Shown here in pieces: positions 23,901 through 35,512 of a stretch of DNA of 64,000 nt. Source of the DNA: Stomoxys calcitrans (taxonomy: Eukaryota; Arthropoda; Insecta; Diptera; Muscidae). The stretch covers positions 151,707,990 to 151,771,989 of the forward strand of contig NC_081553.1 in assembly GCF_963082655.1 (NCBI RefSeq), written 5' to 3'. Position numbers and translations under genes: made by a program. The notes below the pieces were generated by a model. The model made no database searches. It worked only from the letters and a program-made list of their open reading frames with translations, and was not told the DNA's origin. The first letter of the stretch is position 1; each line of letters opens with the position of its first letter.

Positions 23901-26900
23901 TTACATATTGCATCCGCACAAGTCACTTCCAGAATGAACCAACATAAAATTATTCTATATCTCGGAAACTGTTGTAGATATTATTATTGGCTTTCAAATG
24001 AATCAATCCGATTGCAAATCGCTTAAGTCGTTTCCGAGAAAAACGAAAATTACATATTCCATCCGCACAAGTCACTTCCAGAATGACCAAACCTAAAAAT
24101 AATCAATATCTTGGAAACGGTAAGTGCTAGGTAGACAAAACCAGTATGGAATTGTAGATATTATTATTGGCTTTCAAATGAATCAATCCGATTGCAAATC
24201 GCTTAAGTCGTTTCCGAGAAAAACGAAAATTACATATTGCATCCGCACAAGTCACTTCCAGAATGAACCAACATAAAATTATTCTATATCTCGGAAACTG
24301 TGAGTACTAGGTAGACAAAACCAGTATGGAATTGTAGATATTATTATTGGCTTTCAAATGAATCAATCCGATTGCAAATCGCTTAAGTCGTTTCCGAGAA
24401 AAACGAAAATTACATATTCCATCCGCACAAGTCACTTCCAGAATGAACCAACATAAAATTATTCTATATCTCGGAAACTGTTGTAGATATTATTATTGGC
24501 TTTCAAATGAATCAATCCGATTGCAAATCGCTTAAGTCGTTTCCGAGAAAAACGAAAATTACATATTCCATCCGCACAAGTCACTTCCAGAATGAACCAA
24601 CATAAAATTAGTCTATATCTCGGAAACTGTGAGTGCTAGGTAGACAAAACCAGTATGGAATTGTAGATATTATTATTGGCTTTCAAATGAATCAATCCGA
24701 TTGCAAATCGCTTAAGTCGTTTCCGAGAAAAACGAAAATTACATATTCCATCCGCACAAGTCACTTCCAGAATGACCCAACATAAAATAATCTATAACTC
24801 GGAAACGGTAAAAGCTAGATTGACAAACCAGTATTGAATTGTAGATATTATTATTGGCTTTCAAATGAATCAATCCGATTGCAAATCGCTTAAGTCGTTT
24901 ACGAGAAAATCGAAAATTACATATTCCATCACAAGTCACAAGTCACTTCCAGAATGACCAAACCTAAAAATAATCAATATCTCGGAAACGGTAAGTGCTA
25001 GGTAGACAAAACCAGTATGGAATTGTAGATATTATTATTGGCTTTCAAACAAATCAATCCAATTGCAAATCGGTTAAGTCGTTTCCGAGAAAAACGAAAA
25101 TTACATATTCCATCCGCACAAGTCACTTCCAGAATGAACCAACATAAAATTATTTTATATCTCGGAAACTGTGAGTGCTAGGTAGACAAAACCAGTATGG
25201 AATTGTAGATATTATTATTGGCTTTCAAATGAATCAATCCGATTGCAAATCGCTTGAGTCGTTTACGAGAAAATCGAAAATTACATATTCCATCCGCACA
25301 AGTCACTTCCAGAATGAACCAACATACAATTATTCTATATCTTGGAAACTGTGAGTGCTAGGTAGACAAAACCAGTATGGAATTGTAGATATTATTATTG
25401 GCTTTCAAATGAATCAATCCGATTGCAAATCGCTTAAGTCGTTTCCGAGAAAATCGAAAATTATATATTCCAAATGCACAAGTCACTTCCAGAATGACCA
25501 AACCTAAAAATAATCAATATCTTGGAAACGGTAAGTGCTAGGTAGACAAAACCAGTATGGAATTGTAGATATTATTATTGGCTTTCAAATGAATCAATCC
25601 GATTGCAAATCGCTTAAGTCGTTTCCGAGAAAAACGAAAATTACATATTGCATCCGCACAAGTCACTTCCAGAATGAACCAACATAAAATTATTCTATAT
25701 CTCGGAAACTGTGAGTACTAGGTAGACAAAACCAGTATGGAATTGTAGATATTATTATTGGCTTTCAAATGAATCAATCCGATTGCAAATCGCTTAAGTC
25801 GTTTCCGAGAAAAACGAAAATTACATATTCCATCCGCACAAGTCACTTCCAGAATGAACCAACATAAAATTATTCTATATCTCGGAAACTGTTGTAGATA
25901 TTATTATTGGCTTTCAAATGAATCAATCCGATTGCAAATCGCTTAAGTCGTTTCCGAGAAAAACGAAAATTACATATTCCATCCGCACAAGTCACTTCCA
26001 GAATGAACCAACATAAAATTAGTCTATATCTCGGAAACTGTGAGTGCTAGGTAGACAAAACCAGTATGGAATTGTAGATATTATTATTGGCTTTCAAATG
26101 AATCAATCCGATTGCAAATCGCTTAAGTCGTTTCCGAGAAAATCGAAAATTATATATTCCATATGCACAAGTCACTTCCAGAATGACCAAACCTAAAAAT
26201 AATCAATATCTCGGAAACGGTAAGTGCTAGGTAGACAAAACCAGTATGGAATTGTAGATATTATTATTGGCTTTCAAATGAATCAATCCGATTGCAAATC
26301 GCTTAAGTCGTTTCCGAGAAAAACGAAAATTACATATTCCATCCGCACAAGTCACTTCCAGAATGACCCAACCTAAAAATAATCTATATCTCGGAAACGG
26401 TAAGAGCTAGATTGACAAAACCAGTATTGAATTGTAGATATTATTATTGGCTTTCAAGTGAATCAATCCGATTGCAAATCGCTTAAGTCGTTCCCGAGAA
26501 AATCGAAAATTACATATTCCATCTGCACAAGTCACTTCCAGAATGACCAAACCTAAAAATAATCAATATCTCGGAAACGGTAAGTGCAAGGTAGACAAAA
26601 CCAGTATGGAATTGTAGATGTTATTATTGGCTTTCAAATGAATCAATCCGATTGCAAATCGCTTAAGTCGTTTCCGAGTAAAACGAAAATTACATATTCC
26701 ATCCGCACAAGTAACTTCCAGAATGAGCCAACATACAATTATTCTATATCTTGGAAACTGTGAGTGCTAGGTAGACAAAGCCAGTATGGAATTGTAGATA
26801 TTATTATTGGCTTTCAAATGAATCAATCCGATTGCAAATCGCTTAAGTCGTTTCCGAGAAAAACGAAAATTACATATTGCATCCGCACAAGTCACTTCCA

Positions 26901-26905
26901 GAATG
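14240..26905. repeat. Higher-order repeat: two tandem units of about 6.33 kb (about 36 monomers)
   Basis: Unit 1 (about 14240-20565) and unit 2 (about 20566-26905) align at an offset of 6,325 bp before, and 6,332 bp after, a 7-bp ACAAGTC duplication present only in unit 2 (21596-21618, single at 15271). 149-bp monomer junctions pair as 14280/20605, 16224/22556, 17636/23968, 18145/24477 and 19556/25888. Rare variants such as TTTCAAGTGAATC, GATTGACAAACC and TAGATGTTATT recur at the same offset. Only scattered single-base differences are visible (for example CCATATGC at 19138 against CCAAATGC at 25470), so the duplication is recent. Shorter repeats of 1,560 and 3,332 bp are nested inside. Confidence 0.9.
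17036..17058. repeat. ACAAGTC stutter junction (marker of 6.3-kb block)
   Basis: ATCACAAGTCACAAGTCAC replaces ATCCGCACAAGTCAC: a loss of four bases plus a tandem 7-bp ACAAGTC duplication. The same form is at 18596, 21596, 23368 and 24928. At 15271 only the four-base loss is present, which looks like the ancestral step. The series records the order of events in this block. Confidence 0.85.
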
Positions 26906-28251
26906 AACCAACATTAAATTATTCTATATCTCGGAAACTGTGAGTACTAGGTAGACAAAAGCAGTATGGAATTGTAGATATTATTATTGGCTTTCAAATG
27001 AATCAATCCGATTGCAAATCGCTTAAGTCGTTTCCGAGAAAAACGAAAATTACATATTCCATCCGCACAAGTCACTTCCAGAATGAACCAACATACAATT
27101 ATTCTATATCTCGGAAACTGTTGTAGATATTATTATTGGCTTTCAAATGAATCAATCCGATTGCAAATCGCTTAAGTCGTTTCCGAGAAAATCGAAAATT
27201 ATATATTCCATATGCACAAGTCACTTCCAGAATGACCAAACCTAAAAATAATCAATATCTCGGAAACGGTAAGTGCTAGGTAGACAAAACCAGTATGGAA
27301 TTGTAGATATTATTATTGGCTTTCAAATGAATCAATCCGATTGCAAATCGCTTAAGTCGTTTCCGAGAAAAACGAAAATTACATATTCCATCCGCACAAG
27401 TCACTTCCAGAATGACCCAACCTCAAAATAATCTATATCTCGGAAACGGTAAGAGCTAGATTGACAAAACCAGTATTGAATTGTAGATATTATTATTGGC
27501 TTTCAAGTGAATCAATCCGATTGCAAATCGCTCAAGTCGTTCCCGAGAAAATCGAAAATTACATATTCCGTCTGCACAAGTCACTTCCAGAATGACCAAA
27601 CCTAAAAATAATCAATATCTCGGAAACGGTAAGTGCAAGGTAGACAAAACCAGTATGGAATTGTAGATGTTATTATTGGCTTTCAAATGAATCAATCCGA
27701 TTGCAAATCGCTTAAGTCGTTTCCGAGTAAAACGAAAATTACATATTCCATCCGCACAAGTAACTTCCAGAATGAGCCAACATACAATTATTCTATATCT
27801 TGGAAACTGTGAGTGCTAGGTAGACAAAGCCAGTATGGAATTGTAGATATTATTATTGGCTTTCAAATGAATCAATCCGATTGCAAATCGCTTAAGTCGT
27901 TTCCGAGAAAAACGAAAATTACATATTGCATCCGCACAAGTCACTTCCAGAATGAACCAACATTAAATTATTCTATATCTCGGAAACTGTGAGTACTAGG
28001 TAGACAAAAGCAGTATGGAATTGTAGATATTATTATTGGCTTTCAAATGAATCAATCCGATTGCAAATCGCTTAACTCGTTTCCGAGAAAAACGAAAATT
28101 ACATATTCCATCCGCACAAGTCACTTCCAGAATGAACCAACATACAATTATTCTATATCTCGGAAACTGTTGTAGATATTATTATTGGCTTTCAAATGAA
28201 TCAATCCGATTGCAAATCGCTTAAGTCGTTTCCGAGAAAAACGAAAATTAC
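26906..28251. repeat. Satellite segment left of assembly gap, with 1,049-bp repeat
   Basis: Monomers with CATTAAATTATTC and AAAGCAGTATGG (near 26912 and 27961), each followed by a 149-bp monomer, repeat at a 1,049-bp offset (149-type junctions 27117 and 28166). The end of this segment matches 1-480 of the window at an offset of 27,768 bp. It stops at ACGAAAATTAC, within a monomer. Confidence 0.88.
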
Positions 28252-28451
28252 NNNNNNNNNNNNNNNNNNNNNNNNNNNNNNNNNNNNNNNNNNNNNNNNN
28301 NNNNNNNNNNNNNNNNNNNNNNNNNNNNNNNNNNNNNNNNNNNNNNNNNNNNNNNNNNNNNNNNNNNNNNNNNNNNNNNNNNNNNNNNNNNNNNNNNNNN
28401 NNNNNNNNNNNNNNNNNNNNNNNNNNNNNNNNNNNNNNNNNNNNNNNNNNN
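28252..28451. other. Assembly gap (200 N)
   Basis: Exactly 200 N, a typical fixed-size scaffolding placeholder. The left flank ends ACGAAAATTAC and the right flank begins ATATTCCATCC, which is one uninterrupted monomer if the N are removed. Relative to positions 361-700, the offset is 27,768 bp before the gap and 27,968 bp after it, a change of exactly 200. Confidence 0.97.
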
Positions 28452-28831
28452 ATATTCCATCCGCACAAGTCACTTCCAGAATGAACCAACATAAAATTAG
28501 TCTATATCTCGGAAACTGTGAGTGATAGGGAGACAAAACCAGTATGAAATTGTAGATATTATTATTTGCTTTCAAATGAATCAATCCGATTGCAAATCGC
28601 TTAAGTCGTTTCCGAGAAAAACGAAAATTACATATAAAATTACATCGCTTCCAGAATGACCCAACATAAAATAATCTATAACTCGGAAACGGTAAGTGCT
28701 AGGTAGACAAAACCAGTATGGAATTGTAGATATTATTATTGGCTTTCAAATGAATCAATCCAATTGCAAATCGGTTAAGTCGTTTCCGAGAAAAACGAAA
28801 ATTACATATTCCATCCGCACAAGTCACTTCC

Positions 28832-29011
28832 AGAATGAACCAACATAAAATTATACTATATCTCGGAAACTGTGAGTGCTAGGTAGACATAACCAGTATG
28901 GAATTGTACATATTATTATAGGCTTTCAAACAAATCAATCCAATTGCAAATCGGTTAAGTCGTTTCCGAGAAAAACGAAAATTACATATTCCATCCGCAC
29001 AAGTAACTTCC
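28832..29011. repeat. Hybrid monomer from intra-array recombination
   Basis: The left half is the AAAATTATACTATATCTCGG type; the right half is the 179-type lineage (GACATAACC, GTACATATTATTATAGG, CAAACAAATC). In the duplicate block these are two separate neighbouring monomers (32817-32997 and 32998-33176), so here one monomer length was lost by in-register recombination between TAGGTAGA and ACATAACC. Confidence 0.82.
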
Positions 29012-31145
29012 AGAATGAACCAACATACAATTATTCTATATCTTGGAAACTGTGAGTGCTAGGTAGACAAAACCAGTATGGAATTGTAGATATTATTATT
29101 GGCTTTCAAATGAATCAATCCGATTGCAAATCGCTTAAGTCGTTTCCGAGAAAAACGAAAATTACATATTCCATCCGCACAAGTCACTTCCAGAATGACC
29201 AAACCTAAAAATAATCAATATCTCGGAAACGGTAAGAGCTAGGTAGACAAAACCGGTATGGAATTGTAGATATTGTTATTGGCTTTCAAATGAATCAATC
29301 CAATTGCAAATCGCTTAAGTCGTTCCCGAGAAAATCGAAAATTACATATTCCATCTGCACAAGTCACTTCCAGAATGACCAAACCTAAAAATAATCAATA
29401 TCTCGGAAACGGTAAGAGCTAGGTAGACAAAACCAGTATGGAATTGTAGATATTGTTATTGGCTTTCAAATGAATCAATCCAATTGCAAATCGCTTAAGT
29501 CGTTCCCGAGAAAATCGAAAATTACATATTCCATCTGCACAAGTCACTTCCAGAATGACCAAACCTAAAAATAATCAATATCTCGGAAACGGTAAGAGCT
29601 AGGTAGACAAAACCAGTATGGAATTGTAGATATTGTTATTGGCTTTCAAATGAATCAATCCAATTGCAAATCGGTTAAGTCGTTTCCGAGAAAAACGAAA
29701 ATTACATATTCCATCCGCACAAGTAACTTCCAGAATGAACCAACATACAATTATTCTATATCTTGGAAACTGTGAGTGCTAGGTAGACAAAACCAGTATG
29801 GAATTGTAGATATTATTATTGGCTTTCAAATGAATCAATCCGATTGCAAATCGCTTAAGTCGTTTCCGAGAAAAACGAAAATTACATATTCCATCCGCAC
29901 AAGTCACTTCCAGAATGACCAAACCTAAAAATAATCAATATCTCGGAAACTGTGAGTGCTAGGTAGAAAAAACCAGTATTGAATTGTAGATATTATTATT
30001 TGCTTTCAAATGAATCAATCCGATTGCAAATCGCTTAAGTCGTTTCCGAGAAATCGAAAATTACATATTCCATCCATACAAGTCACTTCCAGAATGACCC
30101 AACCTAAAAATAATCTATATCTCGGAAACGGTAAGAGCTAGGTAGACAAAACCAGTATGGAATTGTAGATATTGTTATTGGGTTTCAAATGAATCAATCC
30201 AATTGCAAATCGCTTAAGTCGTTCCCGAGAAAATCGAAAATTACATATTCCATCTGCACAAGTCACTTCCAGAATGACCAAACCTAAAAATAATCAATAT
30301 CTCGGAAACGGTAAGAGCTAGGTAGACAAAACCGGTATGGAATTGTAGATATTATTATTGGCTTTCAAATGAATCAATCCGATAGCAAATCGCTTAAGTC
30401 GTTTTCGAGGAAAACGAAAATTACATATTCCATCCGCACAAGTAACTTCCAGAATGAGCCAACATACAATTATTCTATATCTTGGAAACTGTGAGTGCTA
30501 GGTAGACAAAACCAGTATGGAATTGTAGATATTATTATTGGCTTTCAAATGAATCAATCCGATTGCAAATCGCTTAAGTCGTTTCCGAGAAAAACGAAAA
30601 TTACATATTGCATCCGCACAAGTCACTTCCAGAATGAACCAACATAAAATTATTCTATATCTCGGAAACTGTGAGTACTAGGTAGACAAAACCAGTATGG
30701 AATTGTAAATATTATTATTGGCTTTCAAATGAATCAATCCGATTGCAAATCGCTTAAGTCGTTTGCGGGAAAAACGAAGATTACATATTCCATCCGCACA
30801 AGTAACTTCCAGAATGAACCAACATACAATTGTTCTATATCTTGGAAACTGTGAGTGCTAGGTAGACAAAACCAGTATGGAATTGTAGATATTATTATTG
30901 GCTTTCAAATGAATCAATCCGATTGCAAATCGCTAAAGTCGTTTCCGAGAAAAACGAAAATTACATATTCCATCCGCACAAGTCACTTCCAGAATGAACC
31001 AACATAAAATTAGTCTATATCTCGGAAACTGTGAGTGCTAGGTAGACAAAACCAGTATGAAATTGTAGATATTATTATTGGCTTTCAAATGAATCAATCC
31101 GATTGCAAATCGCTTAAGTCGTTTCCGAGAAAAACGAAAATTACA

Positions 31146-31147
31146 TA
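31146..31147. other. Empty site matching the transposon target (copy 1)
   Basis: The flanking monomers match the transposon flanks: AAAATTAGTCTATATC on the left and CCCAGCATTAAATAATC on the right. The junction reads ATTACATATTCC with a single TA and no footprint. A second empty equivalent is at 35309-35310. Confidence 0.85.
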
Positions 31148-32247
31148 TTCCATCCGCACAAGTCACTTCCAGAATGACCCAGCATTAAATAATCTATAAC
31201 TCGGAAACGGTAAGTGCTAGGTAGACATAACCAGTATGGAATTGTAGATATTATTATTGGCTTTCAAACAAATCAATCCAATTGCAAATCGGTTAAGTCG
31301 TTTCCGAGAAAAACGAAAATTACATATTCCATCCGCACAAGTCACTTCCAGAATGAACCAACATAAAATTATACTATATCTCGGAAACTGTGAGTGCTAG
31401 GTAGAAAAAACCAGTATGGAATTGTAGATATTATTATTGGCTTTCAAATGAATCAATCCGATTGCAAATCGCTTAAGTCGTTTCCGAGAAAAACGAAAAT
31501 TACATATTCCATCCGCACAAGTCACTTCCAGAATGAACCAACATACAATTATTCTATATCTTGGAAACTGTGAGTGCTAGGTAGACAAAACCAGTTGGAA
31601 TTGTAGATATTATTATTGGCTTTCAAATGAATCAATCCGATTGCAAATCGCTTAAGTCGTTTCCGAGAAAAACGAAAATTACATATTCCATCCGCACAAG
31701 TCACTTCCAGAATGACCCAACATAAAATAATCTATAACTCGGAAACGGTAAGTGCTAGGTAGACATAACCAGTATGGAATTGTAGATATTATTATTGGCT
31801 TTCAAACAAATCAATCCAATTGCAAATCGGTTAAGTCGTTTCCGAGAAAAACGAAAATTACATATTCCATCCGCACAAGTCACTTCCAGAATGAAACAAC
31901 ATAAAATTATTCTATATCTCGGAAACTGTGAGTGCTAGGTAGACAAAACCAGTATGGAATTGTAGATATTATTATTGGCTTTCAAATGAATCAATCCGAT
32001 TGCAAATCGCTTAAGTCGTTTACGAGAAAATCGAAAATTACATATTCCATCCGCACAAGTCACTTCCAGAATGAACCAACATACAATTATTCTATATCTT
32101 GGAAACTGTGAGTGCTAGGTAGACAAAACCAGTATGGAATTGTAGATATTATTATTGGCTTTCAAATGAATCAATCCGATTGCAAATCGCTTAAGTCGTT
32201 TCCGAGAAAATCGAAAATTATATATTCCATATGCACAAGTCACTTCC

Positions 32248-32311
32248 AGAATGACCAAGTCGTTTCCGAGAAAAACGAAAATTACATATTCCATCCGCAC
32301 AAGTCACTTCC
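32248..32311. repeat. Truncated 64-bp monomer at duplication junction
   Basis: AGAATGACCAA joins directly to GTCGTTTCCGAG, removing about 116 bp of a monomer. In the matching place of unit 2 (from 36414) the monomer is complete. The truncation lies exactly between the two 4.16-kb units, so it is likely the breakpoint of that tandem duplication, with only an A/AA overlap at the join. Confidence 0.88.
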
Positions 32312-35308
32312 AGAATGAACCAACATACAATTATTCTATATCTCGGAAACTGTTGTAGATATTATTATTGGCTTTCAAATGAATCAATCCGATTGCAAAT
32401 CGCTTAAGTCGTTTCCGAGAAAAACGAAAATTACATATTCCATCCGCACAAGTCACTTCCAGAATGAACCAACATAAAATTAGTCTATATCTCGGAAACT
32501 GTGAGTGATAGGTAGACAAAACCAGTATGAAATTGTAGATATTATTATTTGCTTTCAAATGAATCAATCCGATTGCAAATCGCTTAAGTCGTTTCCGAGA
32601 AAAACGAAAATTACATATAAAATTACATCGCTTCCAGAATGACCCAACATAAAATAATCTATAACTCGGAAACGGTAAGTGCTAGGTAGACAAAACCAGT
32701 ATGGAATTGTAGATATTATTATTGGCTTTCAAATGAATCAATCCAATTGCAAATCGGTTAAGTCGTTTCCGAGAAAAACGAAAATTACATATTCCATCCG
32801 CACAAGTCACTTCCAGAATGAACCAACATAAAATTATACTATATCTCGGAAACTGTGAGTGCTAGGTAGAAAAAACCAGTATGGAATTGTAGATATTATT
32901 ATTGGCTTTCAAATGAATCAATCCGATTGCAAATCGCTTAAGTCGTTTCCGAGAAAAACGAAAATTACATATTCCATCCGCACAAGTCACTTCCAGAATG
33001 ACCCAACATAAAATAATCTATTACTCGGAAACGGTAAGTGCTAGGTAGACATAACCAGTATGGAATTGTACATATTATTATAGGCTTTCAAACAAATCAA
33101 TCCAATTGCAAATCGGTTAAGTCGTTTCCGAGAAAAACGAAAATTACATATTCCATCCGCACAAGTAACTTCCAGAATGAACCAACATACAATTATTCTA
33201 TATCTTGGAAACTGTGAGTGCTAGGTAGACAAAACCAGTATGGAATTGTAGATATTATTATTGGCTTTCAAATGAATCAATCCGATTGCAAATCGCTTAA
33301 GTCGTTTCCGAGAAAAACGAAAATTACATATTCCATCCGCACAAGTCACTTCCAGAATGACCAAACCTAAAAATAATCAATATCTCGGAAACGGTAAGAG
33401 CTAGGTAGACAAAACCGGTATGGAATTGTAGATATTGTTATTGGCTTTCAAATGAATCAATCCAATTGCAAATCGCTTAAGTCGTTCCCGAGAAAATCGA
33501 AAATTACATATTCCATCTGCACAAGTCACTTCCAGAATGACCAAACCTAAAAATAATCAATATCTCGGAAACGGTAAGAGCTAGGTAGACAAAACCAGTA
33601 TGGAATTGTAGATATTGTTATTGGCTTTCAAATGAATCAATCCAATTGCAAATCGCTTAAGTCGTTCCCGAGAAAATCGAAAATTACATATTCCATCTGC
33701 ACAAGTCACTTCCAGAATGACCAAACCTAAAAATAATCAATATCTCGGAAACGGTAAGAGCTAGGTAGACAAAACCAGTATGGAATTGTAGATATTGTTA
33801 TTGGCTTTCAAATGAATCAATCCAATTGCAAATCGGTTAAGTCGTTTCCGAGAAAAACGAAAATTACATATTCCATCCGCACAAGTAACTTCCAGAATGA
33901 ACCAACATACAATTATTCTATATCTTGGAAACTGTGAGTGCTAGGTAGACAAAACCAGTATGGAATTGTAGATATTATTATTGGCTTTCAAATGAATCAA
34001 TCCGATTGCAAATCGCTTAAGTCGTTTCCGAGAAAAACGAAAATTACATATTCCATCCGCACAAGTCACTTCCAGAATGACCAAACCTAAAAATAATCAA
34101 TATCTCGGAAACTGTGAGTGCTAGGTAGAAAAAACCAGTATTGAATTGTAGATATTATTATTTGCTTTCAAATGAATCAATCCGATTGCAAATCGCTTAA
34201 GTCGTTTCCGAGAAAATCGAAAATTACATATTCCATCCATACAAGTCACTTCCAGAATGACCCAACCTAAAAATAATCTATATCTCGGAAACGGTAAGAG
34301 CTAGGTAGACAAAACCAGTATGGAATTGTAGATATTGTTATTGGGTTTCAAATGAATCAATCCAATTGCAAATCGCTTAAGTCGTTCCCGAGAAAATCGA
34401 AAATTACATATTCCATCTGCACAAGTCACTTCCAGAATGACCAAACCTAAAAATAATCAATATCTCGGAAACGGTAAGAGCTAGGTAGACAAAACCGGTA
34501 TGGAATTGTAGATATTATTATTGGCTTTCAAATGAATCAATCCGATAGCAAATCGCTTAAGTCGTTTTCGAGGAAAACGAAAATTACATATTCCATCCGC
34601 ACAAGTAACTTCCAGAATGAGCCAACATACAATTATTCTATATCTTGGAAACTGTGAGTGCTAGGTAGACAAAACCAGTATGGAATTGTAGATATTATTA
34701 TTGGCTTTCAAATGAATCAATCCGATTGCAAATCGCTTAAGTCGTTTCCGAGAAAAACGAAAATTACATATTGCATCCGCACAAGTCACTTCCAGAATGA
34801 ACCAACATAAAATTATTCTATATCTCGGAAACTGTGAGTACTAGGTAGACAAAACCAGTATGGAATTGTAAATATTATTATTGGCTTTCAAATGAATCAA
34901 TCCGATTGCAAATCGCTTAAGTCGTTTGCGGGAAAAACGAAAATTACATATTCCATCCGCACAAGTAACTTCCAGAATGAACCAACATACAATTGTTCTA
35001 TATCTTGGAAACTGTGAGTGCTAGGTAGACAAAACCAGTATGGAATTGTAGATATTATTATTGGCTTTCAAATGAATCAATCCGATTGCAAATCGCTAAA
35101 GTCGTTTCCGAGAAAAACGAAAATTACATATTCCATCCGCACAAGTCACTTCCAGAATGAACCAACATAAAATTAGTCTATATCTCGGAAACTGTGAGTG
35201 CTAGGTAGACAAAACCAGTATGAAATTGTAGATATTATTATTGGCTTTCAAATGAATCAATCCGATTGCAAATCGCTTAAGTCGTTTCCGAGAAAAACGA
35301 AAATTACA

Positions 35309-35310
35309 TA
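35309..35310. other. Empty site matching the transposon target (copy 2)
   Basis: Same flanks and clean single TA as at 31146-31147, lying 32,132 bp from the left TA of the inserted copy (3177). There is no TA duplication or leftover inverted-repeat bases. Confidence 0.85.
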
Positions 35311-35512
35311 TTCCATCCGCACAAGTCACTTCCAGAATGACCCAGCATTAAATAATCTATAACTCGGAAACGGTAAGTGCTAGGTAGACATAACCAGTAT
35401 GGAATTGTAGATATTATTATTGGCTTTCAAACAAATCAATCCAATTGCAAATCGGTTAAGTCGTTTCCGAGAAAAACGAAAATTACATATTCCATCCGCA
35501 CAAGTCACTTCC

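Noticed and set aside
28148..28584. Open frames of 72-127 residues across the gap
   Set aside because: They are open only because the 200 N cannot contain stops.
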